64,000 nt of DNA from Nostoc linckia NIES-25 (lineage in GTDB: Bacteria > Cyanobacteriota > Cyanobacteriia > Cyanobacteriales > Nostocaceae): contig NZ_AP018222.1 of NCBI RefSeq assembly GCF_002368035.1, positions 3,899,534-3,963,533 of the forward strand, given 5' to 3'. The position numbers and the translations under genes were made by a program. The notes beneath the pieces were generated by a model, which worked only from the letters and a program-made list of their open reading frames with translations, did not search any database and had not been told where the DNA came from. Shown in pieces: positions 37,290 through 46,848 of this stretch (its first letter is position 1; every line of letters begins with the position of its first letter).

Positions 37290-37445
37290 TATTATTGCAG
37301 GGAGCAGGGGGGGCAGGGGGAGCAGGGGGGGCAGGGAAAAGGTTAAAGGTTAAAGGGAAAAGGATAAATTTAATCTTCCCCTTACCCTTTTCCCCTTAAC
37401 CTTTTCCCCTTACCCCTTTCCCTTTCCCCATGCCCTGTTTGCCCA
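37290..37445. repeat. G-rich and C-rich low-complexity repeat
   Basis: ggggggcagggggagcagg units at 37300-37335 and cttttcccctta units to 37440. The two halves are partly complementary. It separates kdpD from kdpC. Confidence 0.6.
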
Positions 37446-37454
37446 ATGCCCCAT

Positions 37455-38057
37455 TTACTGATTTTGCTGACGATTAATATCTTGTAGGTCGAGAGCATAA
37501 TTTAATCGGAGGACGTTGACGCCAGGTTCGCCAAAAATCCATAAAAATCTGCCATCAGTGTACTTATTAATTAGACGCAAAATTTCGTCTTGTTCGACTC
37601 CACGGGCACGGGCTACTCGCTCTAATTGCTGGCGTGCTGCTTTGAAAGAAATATGGGGATCTAAACCCGAACCAGAGGTGTAGATAATATCAGCGATCGC
37701 TTCAAGATTTTCATCTCGTAATTGATTTGACTGCTCTATAATCCGATTGAGTAGCTCTGGATTGCTAGGAGCAAGATTGCTAGCTCCAGATATGCCAGTT
37801 GGCCTTGCTTTTCTACCTTGGCTATATCTAACAGTACTGGGACGAGAATGGAAATATCCTTCAGATGTGAAAGTTTGACCAATTAAAGCTGAGCCAATTG
37901 GTTGATTATTTAAATTCAGCACGATGCTCCCGTTAGCCTGGTAGGGCAAAAAAACTTGACCCACTACAAGGATTAGGAGAGGATAAACGATCGCAGTTAA
38001 CAACCAAAGCATTAGAGTTATGAAAATTGCTCTGATTGTTTCTCGAATAATAGCCAT
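37455..38057 (-). CDS. kdpC: Potassium-transporting ATPase subunit C
   Basis: 200 residues. One N-terminal transmembrane helix (about 10-32) is followed by the family motifs GSALIGQTFTSEGYFHSRPS and SGSGLDPHISFKAA, with the ARGVEQDEILRLI tail. KdpC stabilises the KdpFABC complex and aids ATP binding. It is complete and follows kdpB after an unusually long gap of 595 bp. Confidence 0.95.
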   Translation of the reverse strand: MAIIRETIRAIFITLMLWLLTAIVYPLLILVVGQVFLPYQANGSIVLNLNNQPIGSALIGQTFTSEGYFHSRPSTVRYSQGRKARPTGISGASNLAPSNPELLNRIIEQSNQLRDENLEAIADIIYTSGSGLDPHISFKAARQQLERVARARGVEQDEILRLINKYTDGRFLWIFGEPGVNVLRLNYALDLQDINRQQNQ

Positions 38058-38652
38058 AATAAATTTTCTACTTGCTCCTAAAATTAATTTTTAATTTTTA
38101 ATTTTTAATTTTTTTGCCAAACAGGATGCTGTCAACAGCATGAATCATTGGACTTCTTGCTTTTATTAGGGAAAAGGGTAAGGGGGAAAGGGAAAAGGAA
38201 TAAAAAAACCTTTCCCCTTTAACCTTTCCCCTTTTCCCGCCTCTTGCAAAAGTTACTTTTGCAAGAGGTCTATTGGAGAACTACCACATTCAACCACAGC
38301 AAGCTAAAAATAGCGAGTGATAGATGTTAGGGAACTCCCAGAAATAAAAACAACTGCTTGAAGTTGCTGATTGATGACGACCGTTAACTGTTGACTGCGA
38401 ACAGTCTAATATTTCTTCGTTTAGAAGTGTCTTCCCAAACAAAGGATATCGCCCAAGCAGTGCTTTTGTATAAGTCATTGAACTGCCAATCTCAAGGTTA
38501 TTTCTCAGTGTTGAGTAACTATACTATATTTATTCGTATTCCTTTTGTTTCCCCTCTCAAGAGCTAAAAGTAAAAAGAAAACTGGCAAAAATGTCAATTA
38601 TCCTACCAAGGTAAGAGGCGCTAATTTTGCGCCATCTCTACTTTTGCTGTTG
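38058..38652. other. Gap between kdpB and kdpC with a possible decayed small kdp gene
   Basis: It contains a G-rich/C-rich repeat (38165-38240). On the minus strand a 62-codon ORF from 38478 to 38290 starts MTYTKALLGRYPLFG. A second frame near 38260-38330 reads LSLAIFSLLWLNVVVLQ, which resembles the single helix of KdpF-type subunits. Neither is convincing as a complete gene. In related Anabaena operons an additional small gene (kdpG/kdpF type) occupies this position, so a frameshifted remnant is plausible. Confidence 0.35.
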
Positions 38653-40758
38653 TTAAGCTAAGCCTACAGCTGTAATCAGCATATCTATGAACTTAATAGC
38701 GATAAACGGTGCAATTACTCCACCTAAACCATAAATCAATATATTGCGTTGCAATAACTGATTAGCTGTTAGGGGTCTAAATCGCACACCCCTCAATGCT
38801 AAGGGAATCAAAGCTGGAATAATCAAAGCATTATAAATCAGTGCTGATAATACAGCAGAATTAGGGCTGGTCAAATTCATAATATTCAGACTTTGCAAGT
38901 TAGCAGCGACAAAGATAACTGGAATAATCGCAAAGTATTTCGCAATATCATTAGCGATAGAAAATGTAGTCAATGCGCCGCGAGTAATCAGCAATTGTTT
39001 GCCAATACTCACAATGTCGATTAATTTTGTGGGATCGGAGTCCAAATCTACCATGTTGGCGGCTTCTTTTGCCGCTTGGGTTCCTGTATTCATCGCCACC
39101 CCGACGTTAGCTTGAGCTAATGCGGGAGCATCGTTAGTTCCGTCCCCTGTCATGGCGACTAGTTTGCCTGCTGCTTGTTCTTGTTGAATGACGTTGATTT
39201 TGTCTTCTGGTGTGGCTTCGGCGATGAAGTCGTCCACCCCAGCTTCTTTGGCAATGACCGAAGCTGTAATTCTGTTATCTCCTGTTAGCATGACGGTACG
39301 CACTCCCATACGTCGCAGTGCAAGAAAGCGATCGCGGATACCAGGTTTTACAATATCTTTAAGATAAATAACTCCGTAGATTTCGTTATCTAAGCTAACT
39401 GCTAGGGGTGTACCTCCCAACAGAGAAACTCGTTCGTAGGCTGCATCTAATTCTGGAGTATCGCGGCCGTTGCGGGAACGAACAAATCCTTTAATAGCTC
39501 CCACTGCTCCCTTCCTGGCTTCGTGTCCGCCGGGTAAGTTAGTACCACTCATGCGCGTTTTGGCAGAAAAATCGACACCTTCAGCTTGACTGGCATCAAA
39601 ATCAAATCTTGCGCCTAGCCTTTCTGCCAGCCGCACAATGGATTTACCTTCTGGGGTATCATCAAATACGCTAGCTGCCCAGGCAACGCTGGCAATTTCC
39701 GCCATTGTATGATCGTTGATCGGGATAAATTCTTCTGCCAAACGGTTGCCAAGGGTAATTGTACCGGTCTTATCGAGAACTAGAGTATTGACATCTCCAG
39801 AGGCTTCTACGGCTCGTCCTGAGGTGGCAATGACGTTAAATTGGGCGACTCTATCCATACCGGCAATGCCGATGGTACTCAGTAATCCTCCGATAGTGGT
39901 GGGTATCAATGCTACTAATAGAGCAATCAAAATTGGCACGCTAACCGGACTATTGACATAGTAGGCAAGTGCGGGCAAAGTCGCCACAACAAACAAAAAT
40001 ATGAGGCTGAGAACTGCTAACAACACCGTCAAGGCAATTTCATTGGGTGTTTTGCTGCGTTCTGCCCCTTCCACCAAGGCAATCATCCGGTCGATAAAGC
40101 CTTTACCTGGGTCAGATGTGATGCGGATAATCAATTCATCGGAAATAATCCGCGTCCCACCTGTAACGGAACTGGCAACATCAGAACCGGATTCTTTTAA
40201 TACTGGCGCGGATTCCCCAGTAATTGCCGATTCGTCCACAGAGGCCACACCCATGATTACCTCACCATCAGCGGGTATAATGTCGCCAGCGACTACGTAG
40301 ATATTATCGCCTTGTTTGAGGCTGGTGGATGAAACTTCACTCACTGTGCCATCGGCAGCGAGTTTTTTAGCAATAGTCTCTGATTTTGTAGACCGCAAGG
40401 CATCAGCTTGAGCTTTTCCTCGTCCTTCAGCTACGGCTTCTGCAAAATTAGCAAACCAAACTGTAAAGAATAAAACCCCTGATAACAAGCCGTTAAATAG
40501 TTGTGGGTTCTTTTGGTTGGTTGGGCCAAATAAGTTGGGATCGATGGTTACCAATATAGTAACGATCGTCCCCACCCAAACCAAAAACATCACCGGATTT
40601 TTGATTGCATACTTAGGGTTGAGCTTGATAAAAGCATCTCGAACTGCCCTTAAGTATAACCACTTAGTATTTACTCTAGCTTTTTTACGTGCTTGGCGGC
40701 GATCGCCAGGACGAGAACTTGGGCGTCTAGCTTTGGAGGTAGTTGCCGCTTTATTCAT
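38653..40758 (-). CDS. kdpB: Potassium-transporting P-type ATPase subunit B
   Basis: 701 residues. P-type ATPase landmarks are all present: actuator TGESAPV, phosphorylation site DKTGTITLG, nucleotide-binding KGAVGAI region, and hinge MTGDGTNDAPALA. There are seven predicted transmembrane helices. The N-terminal 25 residues are very basic (RRPSSRPGDRRQARKKAR), an extension seen in cyanobacterial KdpB. It drives high-affinity K+ uptake with KdpA and KdpC. It follows kdpA after 142 bp that carry short tandem repeats. Confidence 0.97.
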   Translation of the reverse strand: MNKAATTSKARRPSSRPGDRRQARKKARVNTKWLYLRAVRDAFIKLNPKYAIKNPVMFLVWVGTIVTILVTIDPNLFGPTNQKNPQLFNGLLSGVLFFTVWFANFAEAVAEGRGKAQADALRSTKSETIAKKLAADGTVSEVSSTSLKQGDNIYVVAGDIIPADGEVIMGVASVDESAITGESAPVLKESGSDVASSVTGGTRIISDELIIRITSDPGKGFIDRMIALVEGAERSKTPNEIALTVLLAVLSLIFLFVVATLPALAYYVNSPVSVPILIALLVALIPTTIGGLLSTIGIAGMDRVAQFNVIATSGRAVEASGDVNTLVLDKTGTITLGNRLAEEFIPINDHTMAEIASVAWAASVFDDTPEGKSIVRLAERLGARFDFDASQAEGVDFSAKTRMSGTNLPGGHEARKGAVGAIKGFVRSRNGRDTPELDAAYERVSLLGGTPLAVSLDNEIYGVIYLKDIVKPGIRDRFLALRRMGVRTVMLTGDNRITASVIAKEAGVDDFIAEATPEDKINVIQQEQAAGKLVAMTGDGTNDAPALAQANVGVAMNTGTQAAKEAANMVDLDSDPTKLIDIVSIGKQLLITRGALTTFSIANDIAKYFAIIPVIFVAANLQSLNIMNLTSPNSAVLSALIYNALIIPALIPLALRGVRFRPLTANQLLQRNILIYGLGGVIAPFIAIKFIDMLITAVGLA

Positions 40759-40774
40759 AAAATTAGGAGTTAGA

Positions 40775-40895
40775 AGTTAAAAGTTATGAGTTAGGAGTTA
40801 GGAGTTAGGAGTGAGGAGTTAGGAGTTAGGAGTTATTAATTCATAACTCATAATTCATAATTCATAATTCATCACTCCTAACTCCTCACTTTTAA
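40775..40895. repeat. Heptanucleotide STRR with complementary halves
   Basis: Multiple gttagga units (40780-40833) are followed by attcataactcataattcat and actcctaactcctcac units to 40882. The first and last parts are complementary and could form a long stem inside the kdpA-kdpB transcript. Confidence 0.75.
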
Positions 40896-40900
40896 TTTAT

Positions 40901-42586
40901 CTAGCTGCCAGAGGCTAGTTGCAAACCTTCGGCTATGGGGCCTAAAGCTAGAACTGGAAAGAAAGTCAAGACTCCCAAAATCACGGTTACTCCACCAGCG
41001 ATCCCAATAAATACTAAAGAATCAGTTCTCAGGGTGCCGGGAGTTTCGGGGACTTCTTGTTTGCGAGACATGCCATCAGCTAACAGGAGGATGGCAAACA
41101 TGGGAATGTAGCGTCCTACTATCAAGCTAACTAAGGTACTTAAGTTCCACCAAAGGCTATTATCTTTTAATCCTTCCAAGCCAGAACCATTATTTGCCCC
41201 AGCTGAGGCAAATTCATAAACTACTTGGGAAATGCCATGATAGCCAGGATTGCTAATTCCAGATAGGGAAATGGGATAAGCTAAGGCGATGGCGCTGGGA
41301 ATTAAAACTACAATTGGGTGAATTAACAGCACTACGCTGGCAAGGACGATTTCTCGTTTTTCAATTTTGCGTCCTAAAAATTCTGGGGTGCGTCCCACCA
41401 TTAACCCAGTCAGAAAAACGGTGAGAATTAAGTAAATGAATAAGTAAGCTGTTCCAGTTCCTTGACCGCCCCAGATAATTTGGATAAATAAGTTGAAGAG
41501 AGTCGAAAATATTCCCTGTGGCATTAGGGAATCGTGCATCCCGTTCACAGCACCACACATGGTGGCGGTGGTCATAACTGCCCACAATGCCGTTTGCGCC
41601 CAACCAAATCGGACTTCTTTACCCTCTAAAGAAGGCTGTTCTAATCCAATGGTTCTATTTACCAGGGGATTACCTTGTAGTTCTCCCACAGCTGTGACTC
41701 CAACCAGAACTACAAAAACCGCAAACACCATCCAGAAAAGCAGCCACGCTTGTTTGATGTTGTTGGCAAACACGCCATAAGTGTAAATCAAGGCTGCTGG
41801 TATGGCAATCATGGCGATCGCTTCAATTAAATTAGAAGCGCCATTGGGATTTTCAAAGGGATGGGCAGAATTAGCGCCAAAAAAGCCGCCGCCATTTTCG
41901 CCCAACATTTTGATCGCTTCAAAGGATGCTACCGGCCCTCTGGCAATGTACTGGGTTCCACCTTCTAAGGTTGTCACATCCATAGTCTTAGCTAATGTTT
42001 GCGGTACACCTACTAAAACCAAGGCGATCGCACCAACAATTGATATTGGTAGTAATATTCGTGTAATGGCACGGGTGAGATCTACGTAAAAGTTACCTAG
42101 TCTTCTACCCGTCAACCCCCGAATAAAAGCAATTCCCACTGCTAAGCCGGTGGCTGCGGAGGTGAACATCAAAAAGCCTAAAGCTGATACCTGACTAAAA
42201 TAACTTAAGGTTGTCTCACCAGCATAGTGTTGCTGGTCGGTATTCGTTAAAAAGGAAATAGTTGTGTGCAGCAACACATTCCAATTAGGCCTGCCTAAGC
42301 CATTAGGATTCCAAGGTAAGAATTTCTGAAAATATAACAGTAAATACACTGAAATCCCCATAATCAGATTAGTGCATATTACAGCCCGGATATATTGCCA
42401 AGCTGTCATATCATCTTTTCTGCGAACGCCCGCTAGTACGTACATACTTCGCTCTATCGGGTTCATGATGAAATCAAGCAGTGTTCTTTCTCCCAAGAAA
42501 ACCCGCGCCATGTATCTGCCAAAGACTGGAGTAATTGCTACAACGATACACAGCGTTAAGCCGATTTGTAAAAATCCTTGTCCCAT
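40901..42586 (-). CDS. kdpA: Potassium-transporting ATPase subunit A
   Basis: 561 residues with ten or more transmembrane helices. Selectivity-filter-like segments are seen in FLTNTDQQHY, GENGGGFFGANSAHP, CGAVNGMHDS and SAGANNGSGLEG, one in each pore-loop repeat. It is the K+-binding channel-like subunit of KdpFABC in the inner membrane. First gene of the operon; a start at 42586 (MGQGFLQIGLTL) suits the family. Expression elsewhere responds to low K+ or osmotic stress. Confidence 0.97.
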   Translation of the reverse strand: MGQGFLQIGLTLCIVVAITPVFGRYMARVFLGERTLLDFIMNPIERSMYVLAGVRRKDDMTAWQYIRAVICTNLIMGISVYLLLYFQKFLPWNPNGLGRPNWNVLLHTTISFLTNTDQQHYAGETTLSYFSQVSALGFLMFTSAATGLAVGIAFIRGLTGRRLGNFYVDLTRAITRILLPISIVGAIALVLVGVPQTLAKTMDVTTLEGGTQYIARGPVASFEAIKMLGENGGGFFGANSAHPFENPNGASNLIEAIAMIAIPAALIYTYGVFANNIKQAWLLFWMVFAVFVVLVGVTAVGELQGNPLVNRTIGLEQPSLEGKEVRFGWAQTALWAVMTTATMCGAVNGMHDSLMPQGIFSTLFNLFIQIIWGGQGTGTAYLFIYLILTVFLTGLMVGRTPEFLGRKIEKREIVLASVVLLIHPIVVLIPSAIALAYPISLSGISNPGYHGISQVVYEFASAGANNGSGLEGLKDNSLWWNLSTLVSLIVGRYIPMFAILLLADGMSRKQEVPETPGTLRTDSLVFIGIAGGVTVILGVLTFFPVLALGPIAEGLQLASGS

Positions 42587-42725
42587 GTATTTTATGCTCT
42601 ATATAAATTTAAGTGCTGACAAGCTAATCCCTAAAAATAACAGATTAACGGTTGATGTCTCCCATCGCCTGTAACTTGGCGATATTTTATAGCAGTACCC
42701 TTTGATTTTTGAAGTTATTTGTCTA

Positions 42726-43028
42726 ATACCATTTCACTAAAAGCCTGATACATATAGATTTCGCGTAGGGGCACGGCAATGCCCATACGTGTCAACTTAA
42801 GCTCAAACTGTTGCCCCACAATCGTTTTACCCCACCCCCAACCCCTCCCCTTAGCAAGGGGAGGGGAGGTTTTGCGTCAGCAAAGCCGGGGTGGGGTAAC
42901 GTGGATCTTGATGGTAAGTGAGTAGAAGCTCATCACGTTTTCATCAGGGTTTCATGTTAAGTTGACACCAATGGGCAATGCTGTGCCCCTACCAACGTAT
43001 TTGTATCATCATTAAAGTGAAACGGTAT
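42726..43028. repeat. Nested inverted-repeat element (three layers)
   Basis: The outer ends ataccatttcac and gtgaaacggtat are inverted repeats with one mismatch. Within them, 42766-42991 has ends taggggcacggcaatgccca / tgggcaatgctgtgccccta (18 of 20). Within that, about 42794-42970 has gtgtcaacttaa / ttaagttgacac ends and a core shared with the repeat at 13232-13375. It looks like successive insertions of small mobile repeats. No ORF. Confidence 0.75.
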
Positions 43029-43731
43029 AAGCAGGTAAGAGCCAAGAGTCAAGAAGTCTTTTTAAGTTGCAAGTTAGCTTCGCAAAAATTAAATAGGATT
43101 ACTGGATAGATATCACCCAAATAATTCTCAGTAATAAGTACTGGATTAAGGACTGTCTTAACTCGTTAAGCAATTACTATTTTCCAAACACCTGTTAAAG
43201 TTTATGTTAAGAATATTTAAATTTTACTCTTATTTATCTGCCCTGCTAGTAAGTATCATTAGTTTATACAATAGATTTTTAATATTTGCTACTTTCAAAA
43301 ATATAAGGGGTTTCTAGAAAATAGATTAACCTCTGATCAAAAATAATAATCACACTCTAGAGGGAGGAAACACCAACACAAGGTTGTGCTTCTTTGGTTT
43401 AATAGTAATTTAAATTACTATAATTACTTTTTTACGTATTTGTCATACTACATTTCATAAGTTTTATTTAAGTATTGCAGGCGATCGCATAAGCTTTTGC
43501 CTTAATCTTCTGATGTTAGCCACCACAAGCCGGTTATTTGCAAGTGCATAGGCGTAGCCTATCGTTCGCGTAACGTCTCCCAGAGAAGATATCGCTTGCT
43601 TGAGTTATTGCAGATATTCCTTATTATCTATTGCCCATTGCTTGCTCCTACCAGATCGGTTCTGCAAATCAAATTGCTATAAGCCATTGTTATATTGAAA
43701 TTACCATGATGAATTTTTGAGGTTAATCAAA
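43029..43731. other. Long AT-rich gap upstream of the DUF29 genes
   Basis: About 700 bp. A repeat of the gcgtagcctatcgttcgcg type lies at 43549-43595. The rest is AT-rich with no ORF of coding character and no recognisable RNA. Promoters for the DUF29 pair must lie near its right end. Confidence 0.5.
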
Positions 43732-44253
43732 ATGACACAAGAATTAATAGACCTCAGAACTTGTATTTTAGAAGGACGTTATGCAGATGCCTTGGCAATC
43801 GTAGATGAATTAGAGGGCATGAGTAAACAAGCTATTCTGCGTAATATCCAAGCTTATTTAAACATTCTGTTGATTCATTTGATTAAGAACCAAATAGAAC
43901 AACGCTTAACTAGTTCCTGGGCAAATTCTATTCGCCATTCTATTCGGCAAATTAAAAAGCTGAATACAAAAGATAATAAAACATCTTACTATATCAATTT
44001 AAATGAATGGGAAAATTTGATAGAAGAGGAAGTTATGGAAGATGCGATCGCAGATGCAAGTGAGGAAGTTATGAATGGAGCATATACTCAATTTCAACTG
44101 GCACAAATGGTAAATAGAAGCCAGATAATTGAGAGTGCTTTGGAATTTTTGGCGCTAACTTATTCTTATTCAGCTAAAGAGTTACCAGCAGTTGTGGCTG
44201 AAACTTTAACTGGGCTACCCGGTGGAGAAGATTGGAAAATAGGTAGGCAGTGA
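43732..44253 (+). CDS. DUF29-family protein, copy 1
   Basis: 173 residues from ATG 43732 (MTQELIDLRTCILEG); a TTG 15 bp upstream is less likely. The protein is helical, with the family's LLIHLIKNQIEQRLTSSW and INLNEWENLIEEE segments. DUF29 proteins are abundant in cyanobacteria and of unknown function, and some sit beside toxin-antitoxin genes. It is followed after 3 bp by a second copy, clearly a tandem duplication and one transcription unit. Confidence 0.85.
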   Translation: MTQELIDLRTCILEGRYADALAIVDELEGMSKQAILRNIQAYLNILLIHLIKNQIEQRLTSSWANSIRHSIRQIKKLNTKDNKTSYYINLNEWENLIEEEVMEDAIADASEEVMNGAYTQFQLAQMVNRSQIIESALEFLALTYSYSAKELPAVVAETLTGLPGGEDWKIGRQ

Positions 44254-44256
44254 AAA

Positions 44257-44778
44257 ATGACACAAGAATTAATAGATCTCAGAACTTGTATTTTAGAAGG
44301 ACGTTATGCAGATGCCTTGGCAATTGTAGATGAATTAGAGGGAATGAGTAAAAAGGCAGTTCTGCGGCAAATCAAATCGTTTGTCAGAATTCTACTAATT
44401 CATTTAATTAAGAATCAACTAGAGCAGAGATTAACAAATTCTTGGGCAGCTTCTATTCGGAATGCAATCCGCGAAATTAGAGAAGTAAATCTCAAAGAAA
44501 ATAAAACATCTTATTATATCAATTTAAATGAATGGGAAAATTTGATAGAAGAGGAAATTATCGAAGATGCGATCGCAGATGCAAGTGAAGAAGTGATGAA
44601 TGGTAAATTCACTCGCTCTCAATTATCAGCAATGCTAGATAAAAACCAGATTATAGCTATGGCAATAAATTTCCTGGCTTTAACATATACTTATTCGCCA
44701 AAGGAATTACCAGCAATTATGGATGATTATTTGAGCCAGTTAGCTGGGGGAGGAAATTGGATAAATCGCGAACAATAA
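44257..44778 (+). CDS. DUF29-family protein, copy 2
   Basis: 173 residues, same length as copy 1. The first 30 residues are identical and about 100 bp of DNA there differ at only a few sites. The stretch around YYINLNEWENLIEEE to EEVMNG is again near-identical, while the middle and C-terminal parts have diverged. This patchy identity points to gene conversion or strong local constraint. It is separated from copy 1 by only three bases. Confidence 0.85.
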   Translation: MTQELIDLRTCILEGRYADALAIVDELEGMSKKAVLRQIKSFVRILLIHLIKNQLEQRLTNSWAASIRNAIREIREVNLKENKTSYYINLNEWENLIEEEIIEDAIADASEEVMNGKFTRSQLSAMLDKNQIIAMAINFLALTYTYSPKELPAIMDDYLSQLAGGGNWINREQ

Positions 44779-44933
44779 GGCGATCGCTCTTTATTTTAAA
44801 GTGGAAGTTAGGAAAAACACTGAAGTAGCAAATATAGTCAATATTCCGGTATGCTGATTGCAAAAATGTAACATTTATTTTATATTACTGTACGGATAAG
44901 AAACAAAGAAGTTTTCGCCAATTCAAGGTAGAG

Positions 44934-45770
44934 ATGATGAAAGAAATAACTCGCCGCAAATTTATCGCCACAGCCACCTTGGCGACGGGTTTTGCTTTGG
45001 CAGTACAACCGATTTCTGCCGGAGTCATCACCACTGATACCAAGGGTTTGGTAGCTGGTGCGGTGAAAATTCCTGTTAAAGATGGCGAAATTCCTGCTTA
45101 TAGAGCATTACCCGCCACTGGTGAGAATTTCCCAATTGTTCTGGTACTCTCGGAAATCTTTGGCGTACACGAGCATATTCAGGATATCACTCGCCGCTTT
45201 GCTAAGTTGGGGTATTTGGCGATCGCTCCGGAATTGTTTGTCCGTCAAGGCGATGTCTCAAAATTAAGTAGTATCGATGAAATTCGCCCAATTATTGCCA
45301 AAGTACCAGATGCCCAAGTGTTATCCGACCTTGATGCAACATTAAACTGGGCTGTGAAATCAGCTAAGGGTAATGCTAGTAAATTAGCGGTTACAGGCTT
45401 TTGTTGGGGCGGCCGCATCACCTGGCTATACGCAGCGCACAATCCTAACGTGAAAGCTGGTGTAGCATGGTACGGGCGACTTGTAGGTGATGCTAATCAA
45501 CTTCAACCCAAGTATCCCGTTGATATTGCCTCAAAACTGACAGTCCCCGTTCTGGGACTTTACGGCGGTCAGGATACCGGTATTCCCTTAGATACAGTAG
45601 AGCAAATGCGGGAGCGCCTCAAGTCAAGCAGCAGCAAATCTGAAATCATTGTCTACCCCGATGCACCCCACGCTTTTTTTGCTGATTATCGTCCTTCCTA
45701 CCGCAACACAGAAGCTAAGGACGGTTGGCAGCGACTGTTAGCCTGGTTCAAAGAACATGGCGTGCAATAA
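44934..45770 (+). CDS. Dienelactone hydrolase family protein with Tat-type signal
   Basis: 278 residues. The N-terminal RRKFIATATLATGFALA is a twin-arginine-like signal, so export to the periplasm is predicted. The alpha/beta hydrolase triad is visible: Cys in GFCWGGR, Asp in GGQDTGIP, His in DAPHAFFADYRPSY; SEIFGVHEHI carries the conserved Glu. The family hydrolyses dienelactones or related esters; the natural substrate is unknown. It stands alone. Confidence 0.9.
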   Translation: MMKEITRRKFIATATLATGFALAVQPISAGVITTDTKGLVAGAVKIPVKDGEIPAYRALPATGENFPIVLVLSEIFGVHEHIQDITRRFAKLGYLAIAPELFVRQGDVSKLSSIDEIRPIIAKVPDAQVLSDLDATLNWAVKSAKGNASKLAVTGFCWGGRITWLYAAHNPNVKAGVAWYGRLVGDANQLQPKYPVDIASKLTVPVLGLYGGQDTGIPLDTVEQMRERLKSSSSKSEIIVYPDAPHAFFADYRPSYRNTEAKDGWQRLLAWFKEHGVQ

Positions 45771-45789
45771 GTTACAGCGTTTTGCAAGT

Positions 45790-45862
45790 ACATGAGGTAC
45801 ACCCCTCCCCAACCCTCCCCTTGCCAAGGTGCGCGATAGCACGGGTGGGGTATTTCCGTACC
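45790..45862. repeat. Interspersed repeat (acccctccccaaccctcccc type)
   Basis: A GC-rich element with a cccttgccaagg hairpin and a gggtggggtatttc end. A close relative lies at about 46655-46715. The remaining gap to 46092 contains only low-complexity sequence and a palindrome at 46016. Confidence 0.6.
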
Positions 45863-46015
45863 TCACGAAGTTAAAATCTGCTGTATGTGACGCCCTGTTA
45901 AAGACTTATCATTTAGAGGGCAGGTCTTAGCAGGCGCAGGAAGTAGGGGGAAGAGGCTTTTGGGATTTTTGCACAGATCCGGTAATTATAAATAGACATA
46001 GGAGTGAAAAATAAT

Positions 46016-46044
46016 GTAGAGACGTAGCAATGCTACGTCTCTAC
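46016..46044. repeat. Palindrome gtagagacgtagc...
   Basis: 29-nt palindrome of the same family as those at 24114, 36007 and 51142. It lies just downstream of the small membrane protein gene on the minus strand. Confidence 0.75.
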
Positions 46045-46092
46045 AAGGGTTTTGGATAACTTTCTTTGTTTGTTGCCTGTTCCCTGCTCTAA

Positions 46093-46392
46093 CTACAGAA
46101 TTTTTGACGCGATAATTACAATAAATACTGCAAGACCTAGCCCTCTGCGAAAATAATTAACGCCATCAAATAATTCCAGCCACGCCCAAGTAAACAACGC
46201 GCCATTTGCCACTACATCTAAGACTGTGTTGATTTTGCCAGTTGTCAAAACCAGAGATAGTAAACTAGCTGCCGCCCAAAGAATAAGTGGTGGGTTTGGC
46301 GGCTGAGCTATAACAATGTTGCCATTGCTGTCACGGAAGATTTTATCAACTAATTTATTTTCTGTATTTTCTGTATTTTGCATTATTTTCAA
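46093..46392 (-). CDS. Small membrane protein of unknown function
   Basis: 99 residues (96 from the second ATG). A polar N-terminus of about 30 residues (VDKIFRDSNGNIVIAQPPNPP) is followed by two or three hydrophobic segments (about 33-50, 55-72 and 84-97). It resembles widely conserved cyanobacterial hypothetical proteins but no named family was recognised. Confidence 0.65.
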   Translation of the reverse strand: MKIMQNTENTENKLVDKIFRDSNGNIVIAQPPNPPLILWAAASLLSLVLTTGKINTVLDVVANGALFTWAWLELFDGVNYFRRGLGLAVFIVIIASKIL

Positions 46393-46654
46393 TTGCTACT
46401 TAGCTAAAGATTACCAACTTTTAGCGGATGGTCTGTTGGTACTAGACCGAGATTTTGTTGCTAATTCTTTAATCAAATTAAAACATTTAATAAATCTCAA
46501 ACACCTATCTAATTGCTGAGATTGCAGTTGCAAAAACAAAGAACACAACAGTTGAACCATAGCTGAGGACATAGACCCTAAAATGCTTACACCAAGGGAC
46601 TTTCACCCTATTATATCAAGTCCGGATGATTAGTTATGATTGCAGTCCTCGCGT

Positions 46655-46715
46655 TACCCCTCCCCAACCCTCCCCTTGGTAAGGGGAGGGTGCCGTAAGG
46701 CGGGTGGGGTGTTTC
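46655..46715. repeat. Interspersed repeat, relative of 45790
   Basis: It contains ccctccccttggtaaggggagggt (hairpin) and ends in cgggtggggtgtttc. The rest of 46393-46848 shows no gene apart from the terminator at its right end. Confidence 0.6.
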
Positions 46716-46793
46716 AGAATTTATAAGTAATTAAGCGAACTTGATATTATCTCTTGCTTGTTGCCTATTCCCTCTCGCAATATCCATACAAAT

Positions 46794-46820
46794 AAAAAAA
46801 CCTCCCTTACCGGGAGGCTG
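46794..46820 (-). terminator. Intrinsic terminator of the large repeat membrane protein gene
   Basis: On the minus strand, cctcccggtaagggagg forms a 6-bp stem followed by a run of seven T. It lies 30 bp after the stop codon at 46849. Confidence 0.85.
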
Positions 46821-46848
46821 AAAATTTAGCGGAGACAACTTGCTTTCC

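Noticed and set aside
40001..40300. Long ORFs on the plus strand opposite kdpA and kdpB
   Set aside because: Shadow frames of strongly conserved genes on the minus strand.
42600..42720. A possible c-di-AMP riboswitch upstream of kdpA
   Set aside because: Only a gctgacaagctaat fragment is reminiscent. The ggagcgg...ggaacca block and the rest of the aptamer are absent.
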